A stretch of 64,000 bases of DNA from BOG-224 sp963783505 (GTDB lineage Bacteria; Acidobacteriota; Terriglobia; Bryobacterales; Bryobacteraceae), in the NCBI GenBank assembly GCA_963783505.1, contig CAWAOP010000019.1, positions 248,001 through 312,000 of the forward strand, written 5' to 3'. The notes below the pieces were generated by a model. That model did not search any database, was not told the origin of the DNA, and saw only the letters and a program-made list of their open reading frames with translations. Of this stretch, positions 1-7,708 are shown piece after piece (within the stretch, counting starts at the first letter, position 1; each line of letters starts with the position of its first letter). The translations under genes were made by a program, and so were the position numbers.

Positions 1-561
1 GCGGACGTGGGTCTGGTCGGTTTCCCGAACGCGGGGAAATCCACGCTGATTTCGCGCATTTCCGCCGCGCGGCCGAAGATCGCCGATTACCCGTTCACCA
101 CTCTTGAGCCGAGTTTGGGCGTCGTGAAAATGCCCGACTTCCGTAGCTTCGTGGTGGCCGATATCCCCGGCCTCATCGAGGGCGCGCACACGGGCCACGG
201 CCTGGGCATCCAATTCCTGCGCCACATCGAGCGCACGCGCCTGCTGGTGCACCTGGTGGATATTTCGGATACTACCGGCCGCGACCCGGCAAACGATTTT
301 GACGTCATCATGCGCGAACTGGCGAGCTTCAGCGGAGAATTGGCCGCCAAGCCGATGCTCGTGGTAGCTACCAAAACCGACGCCGCCCAAGATCCCGCCC
401 GCGCAGCCGCGGTGCGGGCGGTCGCCGAGAAGCACGGCCTGCCTTATTTAGAGATATCGAGCGTGACAGGGCAGGGAATCGAAGCGCTGATCTACGCGAT
501 GGCGGAGCGGGTGTTGGCGCCGTATAAGCCTGCCGAAACGCCTGACTTGCCGAATCAGTAG
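1..561 (+). CDS. obg: GTPase Obg/CgtA, 5' end missing
   Basis: Obg is a ribosome-associated GTPase that acts in late 50S assembly and stress control. The frame is open from base 1, so the N-terminal glycine-rich Obg fold lies outside the window and only about 186 residues of the G domain are present. G1 is GFPNAGKST (fragment residues 7-15), G2 is FTTLEPSLGVV, G3 is DIPGLIEGA, a G4-like ATKTD replaces the usual NKxD, and G5 is ISSVTGQG. The FPNAGKST P-loop and the LIEGAHTGHGLG switch II are diagnostic of Obg rather than Era or Der. The product stops soon after the G domain, so there is no OCT extension. Its stop codon overlaps the end of the convergent yoeB-like gene by 7 bases. Confidence 0.93.
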   Translation, partial: ADVGLVGFPNAGKSTLISRISAARPKIADYPFTTLEPSLGVVKMPDFRSFVVADIPGLIEGAHTGHGLGIQFLRHIERTRLLVHLVDISDTTGRDPANDFDVIMRELASFSGELAAKPMLVVATKTDAAQDPARAAAVRAVAEKHGLPYLEISSVTGQGIEALIYAMAERVLAPYKPAETPDLPNQ

Positions 562-827
562 TGGTAGCGCGCTTGTAGAAAGTCGATCCGGTCGCCGCTC
601 ACGCGGTACACCATGCGGTGCTCCTGAGTGATTCTGCGCGACCAGCAGCCGGCGAGCAGAAACCGAAGCGGCTCTGGCTTCCCCAGTCCCTGAAACGGGT
701 CGCGCAACACCGCTTCCGCCAGATCCAGAACGCGGATTGCGACGCTCCGATCGGTCCTGACCCAGTAGCGAAGGTCCTCCAGGAACTCCGGTTGGAAGAC
801 CGCGGCTCGCTTAGCCTCGCGAGGCAT
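555..827 (-). CDS. yoeB: YoeB/Txe-type mRNA interferase toxin
   Basis: The 90-residue product matches the whole YoeB/Txe fold. YoeB toxins bind the ribosomal A site and cleave mRNA. The signature block GLGKPEPLRF, then WSRRITQEHRMVYRV, then the C-terminal RYHY corresponds closely to E. coli YoeB (KGKPEPL, WSRRITEEHRLVY, CRYHY). This preserves the conserved Arg in WSRRI and the terminal His-Tyr used in catalysis. The start overlaps the end of the upstream antitoxin gene by 17 bases, so the pair is translationally coupled. The gene ends against obg on the other strand. I see no sign of damage. Confidence 0.9.
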   Translation of the reverse strand: MPREAKRAAVFQPEFLEDLRYWVRTDRSVAIRVLDLAEAVLRDPFQGLGKPEPLRFLLAGCWSRRITQEHRMVYRVSGDRIDFLQARYHY

Positions 828-1098
828 GGAGAGTCTCGCGCCGGAGTTCGGCGAGGTCCACGGGTTTGCCGGCCCCGCGTTCGGCGCGCCGCAATGCAGC
901 CAGCAGCCGGCGCGCGTTCTTCGGCGAACGCAGCAGATGGGCGGTTTCGATGAGACTAGCCAACTCGCCTGCCGGAATCAGCGCGACGTCACGCAATCCT
1001 CGCCTGCGGACGATTACCGTCTCGTTTTCATCCACCACGCGATCCAGGAAACTCGCCAGATCCTGTCGAAGACTCGTATAGGTGGTTTCTACCGCCAT
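811..1098 (-). CDS. yefM: YefM/Phd-family antitoxin
   Basis: This 95-residue protein has the N-terminal Phd/YefM DNA-binding fold (TTYTSLRQDLASFLDRVVDE, then the VIVRRRGLRDVALIPAGEL strand) and a helical, Arg/Glu-rich C terminus expected to wrap the toxin. In this family the antitoxin neutralises YoeB and represses the shared promoter. It lies directly upstream of the yoeB-like gene in the usual antitoxin-first order. The 100 bases upstream (1099-1198) hold the likely promoter, shared divergently with the fucosidase gene. I could not define an operator by eye. Confidence 0.85.
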   Translation of the reverse strand: MAVETTYTSLRQDLASFLDRVVDENETVIVRRRGLRDVALIPAGELASLIETAHLLRSPKNARRLLAALRRAERGAGKPVDLAELRRETLHASRG

Positions 1099-1228
1099 GG
1101 ATGGCTCCTGCTCCTATCGTACAGCATTCCTGTACGGGTTGATTTCCTTCTCAAGATGCCAGCCGCCTCCGCCCCGCTGCGTTTCCGCTTGAGCGATCAT
1201 GAGTGGAGGAGGAAAACCGCCTTCCGCC

Positions 1229-2698
1229 ATGTCGAAGAGGATCTTCGCGTTGTTGACGCTGTGCGCGGCCGCTCTCTCCGCGCAGACCTACCAGCCGAAT
1301 TGGGATTCGCTCGATAAGCGGCCTGTCCCGGCCTGGTTCTCGGACGCCAAATTCGGCATCTTCATTCATTGGGGCGTGTACTCGGTTCCGTCCTATGCGC
1401 CTGTGATCCCTGGACGGTTGGCGTACGCCGAATGGTACTGGCACGCCATTACCGAAGGGAAGAAGCCCAACGCAAATCCGGTGGACGCCGGTTCCTGGGA
1501 TTATCATCGGCGCGTCTACGGCCCGAACTTCAATTATCAGGATCTGGCCCCGCAATTCCGCGCCGAGTTGTTCGACCCGGCGCACTGGGCGGATGTCTTC
1601 CAGCGCTCGGGCGCGAAGTACGTGGCCGTCACCTCGAAGCACCACGAAGGTTTCGCGCTGTGGCCCAGCGCGGAGGCTTCCAGAACCTGGGGCCGGCCTT
1701 GGAATGCCGCCGAAATCGGGCCCAAGCGGGATCTGCTCGGCGATCTCACCGCGGCGGTTCGGGCCAAGGGCTTGAAGATGGGCATCTACTACTCGCTGTA
1801 CGAGTGGTACAACCCTTTGTACCTGAGTGACAAGCCGCGTTACGTGGCCGAGCACATGATGCCGCAGTTCAAAGACGTGGTGACGCGCTACCAGCCCTCC
1901 ATCGTCTTCGGCGACGGCGAATGGGACTTGGACTCCTCCCAATGGCGCACGCCCGAGCTATTGGCATGGCTGTTCAATGAATCGCCTTCCAAGGGAGATG
2001 TGGTGATCAATGACCGCTGGGGCAAAGACACGCGTCACAAGCACGGAGGTTACTGGACCACCGAGTACACGCCGGGCATGAGCGACATCAATCACCCGTG
2101 GGAAGAAAGCCGCGGCATGGGCTTTTCGTACGGCTACAACCGCGCCGAGCGCATCGAGCACTATCACTCGGGCCGCGACCTCGTTGTGCTGCTGGTAGAT
2201 CTGGTGAGCCGAGGGGGCAACCTGCTGCTCGATATAGGCCCGGCGGCCGATGGAACCATCCCGGTAATCATGGAAGAGCGATTGCTCCAGATCGGCTCGT
2301 GGCTGAAGGTGAATGGCGAGGCCATTTACGGAACCATGCCGTGGAAGTCCACGCGCCAGTGGAGCGCGGGTGAAGTTCCCAAGGTGGACTACAACCAGGA
2401 GTACAACGCCAACTACGACGTCACCAAGCTGACCGAAAAGCAGCCGGAGGGCAAGGCCTCCATCGAAGCATTCTTCACGTCGAAGGGAAATGACGTGTAC
2501 GCCATTCTCCCGCGCTGGCCCGGCAAACAGTTCACGGTGAAGGACGCCGGTGCGCTGAAAGTGAAGTCGGTTTCCATGCTGGGAGTCGGCGCGCCGTTGC
2601 GATGGAAGACCGCGGGCGGATCGATTGTCGTAGACCTCCCCGATCTCCCCGCCAACCTGATGGCGCAGCCGGCATGGACAGTGAGGCTGAGTCAATAA
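1229..2698 (+). CDS. secreted alpha-L-fucosidase, GH29
   Basis: This 489-residue protein begins with a signal peptide (KRIFALLTLCAAALSAQ), so it should be exported to cleave terminal alpha-L-fucose from plant or microbial glycans. GH29 landmarks are HWGVYSVPSYAP (His47), HHEGFALW in the middle of the barrel, and PSIVFGDGEW, where Asp229 sits at the position of the family nucleophile. GNLLLDIGP follows, as in GH29. I chose the ATG at 1229 because the signal peptide begins there and GGAGGAGGA lies 15 bases upstream; the in-frame ATG at 1199 has no ribosome site and adds a non-signal leader. The C-terminal part looks like the beta-sandwich domain. It stands alone, with no carbohydrate transporter beside it. 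Confidence 0.88.
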   Translation: MSKRIFALLTLCAAALSAQTYQPNWDSLDKRPVPAWFSDAKFGIFIHWGVYSVPSYAPVIPGRLAYAEWYWHAITEGKKPNANPVDAGSWDYHRRVYGPNFNYQDLAPQFRAELFDPAHWADVFQRSGAKYVAVTSKHHEGFALWPSAEASRTWGRPWNAAEIGPKRDLLGDLTAAVRAKGLKMGIYYSLYEWYNPLYLSDKPRYVAEHMMPQFKDVVTRYQPSIVFGDGEWDLDSSQWRTPELLAWLFNESPSKGDVVINDRWGKDTRHKHGGYWTTEYTPGMSDINHPWEESRGMGFSYGYNRAERIEHYHSGRDLVVLLVDLVSRGGNLLLDIGPAADGTIPVIMEERLLQIGSWLKVNGEAIYGTMPWKSTRQWSAGEVPKVDYNQEYNANYDVTKLTEKQPEGKASIEAFFTSKGNDVYAILPRWPGKQFTVKDAGALKVKSVSMLGVGAPLRWKTAGGSIVVDLPDLPANLMAQPAWTVRLSQ

Positions 2699-2780
2699 CG
2701 AAGGGCGAAAGAGACGGACTTGGTGTGTCGCAGGCGGAACAAACGGTTTCTATGTGTTAGGGTAAATCGAGGTCGCATCC

Positions 2781-3284
2781 GTGAATGCCGAGCCCCTGCT
2801 TGTTCGCATCGCTGAGGTTCTGGATCGCCTGAAGCTGGAGGCGATCCTGATTGGCAACGCGGCCGCGGCTTTACAGGGCGCGCCGGTTACCACGGTCGAT
2901 TTCGACTTCCTGTTTTGCAGGACGCCCGCCAACATGCGCAAGCTCACGGCCCTGGCGGACGAGTTGGGCGCCGTGGTGATGAGACCTTACTACCCTCTGA
3001 GCGGCCTATACCGGGTCATCCGTGATGACGATGGACTGCAACTCGATTTCATGTCTGTCATTGACGGAGTAAGTTCCTTCGAAGGGCTGCGGAAGCGCTC
3101 GCGCCTTGTGAAGTTTGGCGAATGCTACATGCGCGTCGCATCTCTGAGCGATGTCATCAGAAGTAAGAGGGCAGCCGGACGCCCGAGGGACCGCGCTGTG
3201 CTGGATGTTTTGGAGAACACTCTTGACGAGGAAAAGCGAAGTTCGGCGGAAGGCGGCTCTCGAAGCGCTCAAGAAGGAAAGTGA
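2781..3284 (+). CDS. nucleotidyltransferase-fold protein (AbiEii/MNT-like)
   Basis: The 167-residue product looks like a minimal nucleotidyltransferase of the polymerase-beta superfamily. LIGNAAAALQG corresponds to the GG/GS helix motif, though the second Gly/Ser is Asn, and TTVDFDFL supplies the DxD metal-binding pair. Related single-domain proteins act as type IV toxins (AbiEii) or as MNT antitoxins; which applies here cannot be told. Translation starts at GTG 2781. A second protein of this type is encoded at 32303-32827, also next to a tiny gene. The 3' end overlaps the small downstream gene by 62 bases, which suggests coupling. Confidence 0.7.
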   Translation: MNAEPLLVRIAEVLDRLKLEAILIGNAAAALQGAPVTTVDFDFLFCRTPANMRKLTALADELGAVVMRPYYPLSGLYRVIRDDDGLQLDFMSVIDGVSSFEGLRKRSRLVKFGECYMRVASLSDVIRSKRAAGRPRDRAVLDVLENTLDEEKRSSAEGGSRSAQEGK

Positions 3285-3387
3285 GCTTGCGCTTGCGGAC
3301 CAGATCCGCAGGCTTCAGGCGATCCCACCCGAGAAGCGCACGCATTTCCTTCGCAAGCGCATCGGCTACCGCATGTCCTGCCTGTAG
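3223..3387 (+). CDS. small charged protein coupled to the nucleotidyltransferase
   Basis: A 54-residue frame can start at TTG 3223, with GGAG seven bases upstream inside the end of the nucleotidyltransferase gene. The product is highly basic and helical (RRKAALEALKKESELALADQ, then PPEKRTHFLRKRIG). I do not recognise a named family. The overlap, ribosome site and alpha-helical character fit a partner of the upstream protein, as at 32820-32978 for the second copy. Function is unknown. The upstream extension of this frame to 3151 lacks a ribosome site and looks like antisense-phase translation of its neighbour. Confidence 0.5.
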   Translation: MTRKSEVRRKAALEALKKESELALADQIRRLQAIPPEKRTHFLRKRIGYRMSCL

Positions 3388-3490
3388 GCCGTCCAGGTCC
3401 CCGGAATTCCGTATTCCGGAAGCCCGATTCGGATAACAACCACCTAAAGGTGCTGTACATCCTGCCGTTAACGGCGCTAATCTATTTCTG

Positions 3491-4651
3491 ATGAGAGATG
3501 TGGCTGTCGTCGGGGTGGGGAAAACCGCGTTCGGAGCCTTTGCGGACCGCGACTTGCGCTCTTTGGCAGTCGAAGCCGGGAACAAGTGTCTTGCGGATTC
3601 GGGCATTGGTCCCGCGCAGATTGAATCGTTCTATTTGGGCAACTTCGCCGGGCCGTCTTTTATCGGGCAAAGCCATCTGGCGCCGTTTGTTGCGGGAGCG
3701 CTGGGAATCCGCGGCGTACCGGCCACGCGCATCGAGGACGCCTGCGCGTCGGGTGGGTCCGCGTTCTTCCATGCATGGCTGGAGGTCGCGGCCGGTCTCT
3801 ACGACGCCGTCATGGTAGTGGGCGTCGAGAAAATGACCTCTCAGACCACCGCGCGGGTGAGCGAAATTCTGGCTCTGGCGGGGGATTGCGGCGGCGAAAT
3901 GCGAGTTGGCAATACGTTTGCCTCGCTCTTCGCGATGATCGCGAAGCGCTACATGCACGAGTTCGGCGCCACGCGCGACCAGCTTGCTGCCGTGGCCGTC
4001 AAGAATCACGCCAACGGCGCGCTGAATCCGGACGCGCACATGCGCAAGCCGATCACCATGGAGCAAGCCCTCAAGGGACGCCCGGTGGCGGATCCCCTGA
4101 CGCTTTACGACTGTTCGCTGATCAGCGATGGCGCCGCGGCGGTGATCCTGGCGCCTCTCTCGCGCGCCGAGAAGCTCCGCGCAAGGCCCGTGCGTGTGCG
4201 TGCAGTCGCTCAGGCTTCCGACGAGGTCGCGCTGGATCGCAAGGAAGATATCACCACATTCCCGGCTGTACGAAGATCCGCCGAGAAGGCTTACAGTACC
4301 GCTGGCGTCGGCGCGTGCGATATTGAATTTGCCGAACTGCACGATTGCTTTACCATCGCCGAGATCATTGCGACAGAGGACCTCGGATTTGCCCCGCGCG
4401 GTCAAGGTGGAAAGTACGCGCTCGCGGGGCGCTCGGCGCGCGATGGCGAGCGGCCGATCAATCCGAGCGGAGGATTGAAATCGAAGGGGCACCCGGTAGG
4501 AGCGACTGGCGTGGCGCAAATCTGCGATGTGGCGCTACAGATCCGCGGCGAGGCCGGCGCCATGCAACTGGCGAGGCACTCGCTAGGGATGGCGCAGAAC
4601 CTGGGCGGCTCGGGCGCGACTTCGGTGGTCAGCATTCTGGGGGCGGCATGA
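3491..4651 (+). CDS. thiolase, SCP-x/acetyl-CoA acetyltransferase-like
   Basis: This 386-residue thiolase-fold enzyme should make or break a carbon-carbon bond beta to a CoA thioester. The nucleophile is Cys85 in DACASGG; His284 is in ELHDCFTIAE and His334 in SKGHPVGATG. The HDCF motif and lack of the classical C-terminal CxG Cys place it in the SCP-x/archaeal-type thiolase group, whose members usually work with a DUF35 OB-fold partner. Such a partner follows immediately (ATGA overlap), then an aminotransferase (ATGA overlap), so three proteins come from one message. The substrate is unknown; an amino-acid-derived acyl-CoA is a guess from the operon. Confidence 0.87.
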   Translation: MRDVAVVGVGKTAFGAFADRDLRSLAVEAGNKCLADSGIGPAQIESFYLGNFAGPSFIGQSHLAPFVAGALGIRGVPATRIEDACASGGSAFFHAWLEVAAGLYDAVMVVGVEKMTSQTTARVSEILALAGDCGGEMRVGNTFASLFAMIAKRYMHEFGATRDQLAAVAVKNHANGALNPDAHMRKPITMEQALKGRPVADPLTLYDCSLISDGAAAVILAPLSRAEKLRARPVRVRAVAQASDEVALDRKEDITTFPAVRRSAEKAYSTAGVGACDIEFAELHDCFTIAEIIATEDLGFAPRGQGGKYALAGRSARDGERPINPSGGLKSKGHPVGATGVAQICDVALQIRGEAGAMQLARHSLGMAQNLGGSGATSVVSILGAA

Positions 4652-4863
4652 GACGCGGCGAGATTTACACGGAGACGGTGGTGTGCTCCGCTCCGGAGGC
4701 GTTTGCGGCCGAGGCGCCCTACCAGGTGGCGATCGTCAGCCTGGATGGCGGAGGGCGCGATACGGTGCGTATCGCGGGCGATCATGTCGCCATCGGCGAC
4801 CGCGTGGTGGAAGTAGAAGATCGTGGCGGGATTCCGTTTTTCACGAAGGAGGCGGAGGCATGA
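4648..4863 (+). CDS. DUF35-type OB-fold protein, zinc ribbon absent
   Basis: The 71-residue product reads as the OB-fold half of a DUF35 (ChsH2-like) protein: a short strand segment RGEIYTETVV, a core PYQVAIVSLDGG, then GDHVAIGDRVVEVED. Typical partners of SCP-x thiolases are about 130 residues and begin with a four-cysteine rubredoxin-like zinc ribbon. Here only one Cys is present and no ribbon is encoded upstream in frame. The gene overlaps the thiolase stop and the aminotransferase start by four bases each (ATGA), so stoichiometric co-translation is likely. It probably stabilises or channels substrate for the thiolase, which is an inference from the family. Confidence 0.72.
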   Translation: MRRGEIYTETVVCSAPEAFAAEAPYQVAIVSLDGGGRDTVRIAGDHVAIGDRVVEVEDRGGIPFFTKEAEA

Positions 4864-6044
4864 AACTGGCGGATGCGATGGGCCGGCTCGGCGTAGAGTC
4901 GGCGTTTGATGTATTGTTGCGCGCGAGAGCGCTGGAAGCGAAGGGGAAAAGCGTCGTCCATCTGGAGATCGGCGAACCCGATTTCGCCACGCCGCGCCAC
5001 ATCGTGGAGGCCGCCAAGCGGGCGCTGGACGATGGCTGGACGCATTACGGTCCGACGCTTGGGCTGCCGGAGTTGCGGGAAGCGATCGCGCAGTACGTGT
5101 CGGCGACGCGTGGCATTCCGGTTGGCCCGGAGAATGTTGCGGTAGTTCCGGGCGGCAAGCCCATCTTGTTCTTTACGATCCTCGCGCTCATCGAGCCGGG
5201 GGACGAAGCGATCTACCCCAACCCGGGCTTCCCGATTTACGAATCGATGATTCGCTTCGCGGGCGGCAAACCCGTACCGATTCCTCTGGAAGAGTCGCGC
5301 GGGTTCTCTTTCGACGTGAACCAGTTCCGGGACTGCCTGACGGACCGTACCAAGCTGGTGATTCTCAACTCGCCGCAGAACCCCACGGGAGGCGTCATTC
5401 CGCGGGCGGACCTGGTGGAAATAGCCGCGTTGCTGCGGGACCGGGACGTTATGGTCCTAAGCGACGAGATCTACACGCGCATTTACTACGGCGGCGAGAA
5501 ACCCGCGTCGATCTCGAATCTTCCGGGGATGCTGGAGAAGACCATCATCCTGGACGGTTTCTCCAAAACCTACGCCATGACGGGTTGGCGGCTTGGGTAC
5601 GGCGTGATGCCCGTCTGGATGGCGGAAGCGGTGAGCAAGCTGATGGTGAATTCCAACTCCTGCACGGCGAGTTACGCGCAACTCGCGGCGCTCGCGGCGA
5701 TCGCCGGCCCGCAGGACGACGTCACGGCGATGGTGGCGGAGTTCCGGCGGCGGCGTGATGCGTTGTGCCGCGGCCTCAACGGCATTCCGGGTTTCCACTG
5801 CGCTGTTCCTGGCGGCGCGTTCTACGCCTTCCCGAACGTCGCCGGAACGGGGCTCGACTCCAAGGAGCTGGCCAACCTGTTGCTCTACGAAGCGGGCGTC
5901 TCTTGCCTGGATGGCCGGTGTTTCGGGGAGTACGGCAAGGGCTTCATCCGGTTCAGCTACGCCAACTCGATGGAAAACCTGATGGAAGCCGTGCGCCGGA
6001 TTGAGGCGGTGGCGCCGCGATGGGCGGAAGTGGCGGTGAAGTAG
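4860..6044 (+). CDS. class I/II PLP-dependent aminotransferase
   Basis: This 394-residue fold-type I aminotransferase has the expected signatures: EIGEPDFATPRHIV near residue 40, NSPQNPTGG for the carboxylate-side loop, LSDEIYTRIYY, and SKTYAMTGWRLGYG, in which Lys236 forms the PLP Schiff base. The overall look is that of aspartate/aromatic/LL-DAP-like aminotransferases, and specificity cannot be assigned by eye. Start ATG 4860 overlaps the preceding stop. Being the last gene of an operon with a thiolase and its OB-fold partner suggests that it supplies or removes an amino group on a keto acid handled by the same pathway. Confidence 0.88.
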   Translation: MKLADAMGRLGVESAFDVLLRARALEAKGKSVVHLEIGEPDFATPRHIVEAAKRALDDGWTHYGPTLGLPELREAIAQYVSATRGIPVGPENVAVVPGGKPILFFTILALIEPGDEAIYPNPGFPIYESMIRFAGGKPVPIPLEESRGFSFDVNQFRDCLTDRTKLVILNSPQNPTGGVIPRADLVEIAALLRDRDVMVLSDEIYTRIYYGGEKPASISNLPGMLEKTIILDGFSKTYAMTGWRLGYGVMPVWMAEAVSKLMVNSNSCTASYAQLAALAAIAGPQDDVTAMVAEFRRRRDALCRGLNGIPGFHCAVPGGAFYAFPNVAGTGLDSKELANLLLYEAGVSCLDGRCFGEYGKGFIRFSYANSMENLMEAVRRIEAVAPRWAEVAVK

Positions 6045-6079
6045 GGCATCGGCCACCCGCCGTCCTCCTTCCCGCGCGG

Positions 6080-6085
6080 TAGAAT
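6080..6085 (+). promoter_or_regulatory. -10 box TAGAAT, leaderless start
   Basis: TAGAAT ends six bases before ATG 6092. Transcription starting 6-8 bases after the box would begin at or next to the start codon. No convincing -35 element or ribosome site is visible. Confidence 0.5.
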
Positions 6086-6091
6086 CGAGCC

Positions 6092-6445
6092 ATGCGAAGC
6101 TCCAAGGACCTCTGCATCGACTACATCGAATTCCCGTGCGCCGACACTGGCCGGGTGAAGGCATTCTATAACTCTGTTTTTGGCTGGACGTTCGAGGATT
6201 ACGGCCCGGATTACACCAGCTTCCACGACGGTCGCATCGCCGGCGGATTCACCAAAGACGCGCGCGTCAGCGTGGATGGGCCTCTGGTAGTGCTCTACGC
6301 GGCCGATCTTGAAGGCATTCAAGCCAAGGTGATCCAGGCCGGCGGCAAGATCGTGCGGGAGATTTTCTCGTTTCCCGGCGGGCGGCGATTCCATTATGCG
6401 GATACCGAAGGGAACATCCTGGCTATATGGTCGGACCCGGTGTAA
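6092..6445 (+). CDS. VOC (glyoxalase-fold) family protein
   Basis: The 117-residue product is a single VOC module. IDYIEFPCADTGRVKAFYNSVFGWTF is the first beta-alpha-beta element (split here: IDYIEFPCADTGR then VKAFYNSVFGWTF), and a C-terminal part ends in YADTEGNILAIW. His/Glu-type metal ligands typical of VOC enzymes are only partly preserved, with Asp22-region and Glu near the end plausible. Such stand-alone proteins are usually annotated as glyoxalase/bleomycin-resistance-like without a known substrate. It is transcribed alone from a probable leaderless promoter. Confidence 0.82.
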   Translation: MRSSKDLCIDYIEFPCADTGRVKAFYNSVFGWTFEDYGPDYTSFHDGRIAGGFTKDARVSVDGPLVVLYAADLEGIQAKVIQAGGKIVREIFSFPGGRRFHYADTEGNILAIWSDPV

Positions 6446-6481
6446 AGCCGTCGATCCGGATGGGCGTCCGTGAGCGTCTGG

Positions 6482-6487
6482 TAGAAT
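6482..6487 (+). promoter_or_regulatory. -10 box TAGAAT before hicB
   Basis: TAGAAT ends nine bases before ATG 6497, so the toxin-antitoxin message is predicted to be leaderless or to have a 1-3 base leader. Confidence 0.45.
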
Positions 6488-6496
6488 GGCTGGGGA

Positions 6497-6712
6497 ATGA
6501 AGTACCGCGTCTATATCGAGCGGGATGAGGACGGCGTATTCATCGCCACATGTCCCGCGCTGCCCGGATGCGTTTCGCAAGGCCAGACACGGGCCGAGGC
6601 CACCACTAACATTCGCGAAGCCATCGAGGGCTATCTGAAGAGCCTGCGCAAACACGGTGAGCCGGTTCCTCCCAGCATCTTCGAAGAGGTTATCGAGGTC
6701 GGCATGGGATGA
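6497..6712 (+). CDS. hicB: HicB-like antitoxin
   Basis: This 71-residue protein has the partial RNase H-like HicB fold: MKYRVYIERDEDGVFIATCP, ALPGCVSQGQTRAEATTNI, then REAIEGYLKSLRKHGEPVPP. HicB proteins bind and block the HicA RNase and often autoregulate their promoter. No separate DNA-binding domain follows, so this is the short HicB form. Its stop overlaps the hicA start (ATGA at 6709-6712). A close functional analogue sits at 19759-19974. Confidence 0.88.
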   Translation: MKYRVYIERDEDGVFIATCPALPGCVSQGQTRAEATTNIREAIEGYLKSLRKHGEPVPPSIFEEVIEVGMG

Positions 6713-6931
6713 AGCTGCCGGTTGTTTCCGGCCGGGAAGCGGCCAAAGCGTTCAGAAAGCTCGGCTACGAAATGGACGTGCAACACGGCAGTCACATCAT
6801 TCTCCGGCACACGCATCCGCCTCACAGGCGGCTGTCAATTCCCGACCACAAGGAACTCGCCAAAGGTACGTTGCGGGACACTGATTCGAGAAGCCGGACT
6901 TACCGTGGATGAGTTTGCAGCCCTACGCTGA
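6709..6931 (+). pseudogene. hicA: HicA mRNA interferase, one-base frameshift
   Basis: The first frame gives MKLPVVSGREAAKAFRKLGY, then a GSHIILRH block with the catalytic His and PPHRRLSIPDHKELAKGTLR, all typical of HicA. It then runs out of frame to a stop at 6912. The missing end, TLIREAGLTVDEFAALR, is present in the next frame and stops at 6931. Removing one G from the GGG at 6875-6877 restores a 73-residue HicA. As given, the toxin would lose its C-terminal helix. This is one of several similar one-base lesions in the window, so a consensus error is as likely as real inactivation. Confidence 0.82.
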
Positions 6932-6993
6932 GGTTCCGCTCGTTGTTTGTACGGAATGAATGCGAACGGCAAGGATTATGCGTTGAGCCAGGT

Positions 6994-7680
6994 ATGCCAA
7001 CCGATCCCCTGAAGCCTCTCGTGCTGGCGGTGGATTCCACCGGCGAATATGGAAGCCTGGCGCTGGTCCGCGGCTCCGAGGTCATCGAAGAAACGCTTCT
7101 GCATTCGCCTTCCGGTTTCGCTCACGTGCTTTTCGACAGCGCCAGAGAACTGCTCGGGCGGCTGGGGATTGAAGTTGGAGAAATTGATTGCTTCGCTTCC
7201 GCGTCGGGGCCCGGATCGTTTACGGGCGTGCGGGTCGGGCTGGCGTTCGCAAAAGGCCTGGCGGCCGCCACGAACAAACCCGCGGTGGGAGTCTCCAACC
7301 TTCGGGCGCTCGCGGAGTTCGGCTCGGCCCCATTGCGCGCTACCGTTATTGATGCGCGGCGCGGCCAGGTCTACGGCGCGGTTTACGATGCTTCAGGCGA
7401 ACCGGTTGGCGAAGAGGTGGTAGCGGAGTTCGGTAAGTGGGCTGCCTCGCTGCCAACGGGCGGCTTTGAAATCGTCTCTACGGACTTCTCTCCCTTCAGC
7501 GCTCTGATTGCGGCATCGCCGTTGGCGGGGGCGCCTTGGGTCACCGCGCCGCGTGCGCAGGCCGCTGCCATCGCGCGCATCGCCTCGGCGGCGTACGCGC
7601 GCGGCGAGGCTGCCGATCCCGCGCTCCTGGACGCCAACTACGTGAGGCGGTCGGACGCCGAGTTGTTCTGGAAAGAGTGA
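6994..7680 (+). CDS. tsaB: tRNA threonylcarbamoyladenosine biosynthesis protein TsaB
   Basis: TsaB is the non-catalytic ASKHA-fold partner of TsaD in making t6A37 in tRNAs that read ANN codons. The 228-residue product has LVLAVDSTGEYGSLAL at the N terminus and the hallmark ASGPGSFTGVRVGLAFAKGL, followed by VIDARRGQVYGAVY. I chose ATG 6994 (MPTDPLKP), just before the first beta strand, over the upstream start at 6943, which adds 17 residues with no family match. It stands alone; tsaD, tsaE and rimI are not nearby. Confidence 0.9.
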   Translation: MPTDPLKPLVLAVDSTGEYGSLALVRGSEVIEETLLHSPSGFAHVLFDSARELLGRLGIEVGEIDCFASASGPGSFTGVRVGLAFAKGLAAATNKPAVGVSNLRALAEFGSAPLRATVIDARRGQVYGAVYDASGEPVGEEVVAEFGKWAASLPTGGFEIVSTDFSPFSALIAASPLAGAPWVTAPRAQAAAIARIASAAYARGEAADPALLDANYVRRSDAELFWKE

Positions 7681-7708
7681 TGCGCCTCGTCCCGTACCGT
7701 CCGACCGT

